Assembly: GCA_005281725.1 (NCBI GenBank)
Contig: SSBO01000009.1
Location: 2,106,414-2,170,413 of the forward strand
Direction: 5' to 3'
Source: Wuchereria bancrofti
Lineage: Eukaryota; Nematoda; Chromadorea; Rhabditida; Onchocercidae
Length of the DNA stretch: 64,000 nucleotides
Part shown: piece by piece, positions 62,301 to 64,000 of the stretch
How the letters are laid out: every line of letters begins with the position of its first letter
How positions within the stretch are numbered: position 1 is the stretch's first letter
Position numbers and translations under genes: made by a program
The notes under the pieces: model-generated
What the model was told of the DNA's origin: nothing
What the model saw: only the letters and a program-made list of their open reading frames with translations
Database searches by the model: none

Positions 62301-63307
62301 ACGTTATAAATTGATTTTATAAATTGTGATAAAAAATAATTTTTTAAATGAATGTAAAAAAAGAAAGAACAACTATTTATATTAATGTATTTAAAAAAAG
62401 AAAAAAAAAAAGAAGAAAAGGAAAGGAAAGAGCAAAAGGTTATTATTATGCAACTGCACATTGAGATTAAAAATTATAATATTTATTTCTGGGATAATTA
62501 AGCCTCTAAATTGTTGATGTTAAGATAGGCCGAACAAAAATGTAAATAGAATGTGAAATTTAATTAAAATCAGAGCAATGTGTAAAAAAATAATATTAAT
62601 TAAAACCCAAAAACAAAATAAAGACACTATTTTTTAATTAATTTTATTTTATTGGTTTGTTTTTTTTTTCAATATATTTAATAAATTCGATGGCTAAATA
62701 TATATGATATATTATCTAGATGAATTTTAGTAAAGAACACCTTGCTAAAATTTAATTTAACTTCACTGATTTAAATATCACGAGATATCATATACAGCTA
62801 TCAATTAAATTCTCATTTATTCATTAAATTATTAATTATAAAAAAATTGCATTTTAAATTTATACAATATAAATTTTTAAAAGCTAATATTAAATTTTTT
62901 TTTCCTTCTGGACAAATAAATTAAATCATCGTAATTTTATATTAACTTTGAAAATAAAAGAAATATAAATATAGAAACAAGAAATTATTACAAAAGTAAA
63001 AGGAAAAAAATTGATCAATTTTTTTTAAAGCAAAAAAAAGATGTATTCTATGTAAAAGTAATAGTTGCAAATAAAGTTAGCTTTACTTTTCTTTTTTTTT
63101 TTGTTTGCTTAATGTAAAGTAATAGTATGATTGATTGTATTTGTCTTTCGTTTTCAAAAAATTAAACAATTTTCATTTATTTTTCCATCTTCAAATCAAA
63201 AAGTTAAATAAGAACGAATATTTTCTTTTTAGATTTTTTTGAACAAAAAAAAGAAAAGAAAAGTATTATGCATGTGTAGCAAATTTAAAATGTTGCAAAA
63301 CGATGAA

Positions 63308-63349
63308 AGAGAAAAAATATGGAGAAAGGGAGAGAGAGGGAGGGAGAGA
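63308..63349. repeat. GA/GGGA purine tract
   Basis: GAGAGAGGGAGGGAGAGA-containing purine run close to the right edge of the window. Confidence 0.9.
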
Positions 63350-64000
63350 TTATAAAGGAATGAATTAATTTGTCAAAGATTCTTCGTCTTTTTTGTTTAC
63401 ACTCAAAATTGATGTTTCTATTTGTAAGTTGCAATACTATTACACAACAGTATATTTTAATTTTAAACAACAAAATGAAAAGATGTGAAGGAGAGGGTGA
63501 GAGAAAGACAAAAATGATAAATTTATTTTCGAAACGAATAATTTTATCAGTATTACTTTTTTTATTTTTAAATGATTTACTTTTTTTTTGATAACATATG
63601 AGCAATAGAATGAATAATTTAAATAAATTTATTGCTTATTAATTTCGCTAATGGTCGAAATATAATATTGTTGGAAAGAAATTATCATTTATATATTTAT
63701 TACAATTAAAATAATTGCAATTGCTTAATTAATAATTGTAATTAAACAATTAAAAGAAATGACAAAGTGATGAAATAATTTAAAGAAGAAAAAAATAAGC
63801 ATTGAAAATTGGAATAAAATAAATTGATAAAGATTTCAAATTTTTGTAGCTAATGCATTCTTTGCATTTTTTTATTTTAACTTTTTTATATTTTTTATTT
63901 TAAATGCATTTTTTTATATTATTAGCATAAGCGGAAAAGCTTTCAAATATTATATTGTAATTTAATTAATATTAACATATGGATGATTTGACAAAAAAAA

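Larger units (their letters stand above)
31373..64000. other. Gene-poor A+T-rich desert, probably crm-1 5' intron/upstream region
   Basis: No exon, RNA gene or mobile element could be supported over 32.6 kb. The sequence is mostly A/T runs (A8-A17, T8-T16) with the repeats, purine/pyrimidine tracts and palindromes listed separately. The first visible crm-1 exon needs an upstream donor in phase 1. A long first intron or upstream regulatory region is therefore expected here, but no signal-peptide or IGFBP-like Cys-rich exon was recognised. More G+C-containing patches with no identified function lie near 34145-34215, 37910-37945, 39385-39420, 42290-42400, 43725-43830, 46630-46710, 52285-52345, 52795-52855, 53865-53890 and 54925-54965. 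Open frames of 60-106 codons here are consistent with chance. Confidence 0.6.

Overview
This window looks like a nematode genome, most likely a spirurid or filarial-type species, although the species cannot be fixed from sequence alone. The evidence is strong A+T richness, short introns with TTTCAG-like acceptors and GTAAGT/GTTTGT-like donors, a possible trans-splice acceptor 18 bases before one start codon, and gene families known from worms (presenilin, a ZHP/RNF212 meiotic RING protein, a CRIM1/CRM-1 homologue). Right of about 31.4 kb the sequence is a gene-poor, very A+T-rich desert.

Layout. 1-379: last exon of a presenilin (+). 2328-4718: a BEL/Pao retrotransposon pol fragment (+), missing its front and its integrase core. 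4719-6877: a rearranged endogenous copy of a circovirus-like CRESS-DNA virus. It holds two broken rep copies in opposite orientation, two rep fragments, a replication-origin hairpin with TAATATTAC in the loop, a TATA box, a bidirectional poly(A) signal and a possible capsid tail. 8592-10223: a seven-exon gene (-) for an unrecognised B-box-like zinc-finger and coiled-coil protein, with a small degenerate duplicate near 11.0 kb. 12297-14275: an eight-exon ZHP/Zip3/RNF212-type RING gene (-), 277 aa, with every exon phase consistent. 15335-15916: a single-exon ORF (+) made of 16-residue Trp/Gln/Arg repeats, followed by tandem copies of its 3' flank. 21245-31372: eighteen exons (-) of a CRIM1/CRM-1-like transmembrane protein (889 residues visible). 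Its signal-peptide and IGFBP-like N-terminus was not found and lies in or beyond the desert. 31373-64000: no supportable gene, only microsatellites, minisatellites, palindromes and purine/pyrimidine tracts.

How the parts relate. The host genes are separate functions: gamma-secretase catalysis, meiotic crossover control and extracellular BMP/growth-factor binding. The ZHP gene and the Trp-repeat ORF are divergent across a 1.06 kb spacer that carries a 46-bp minisatellite. The retroelement and viral DNA abut directly, so one insertion broke into the other or both were joined during repair. The most unusual region is the endogenous circovirus-like locus, because it keeps a visually intact origin hairpin while the Rep reading frames are broken. 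Exon models were built by hand from splice signals and reading phase; no transcript evidence or database search was available.
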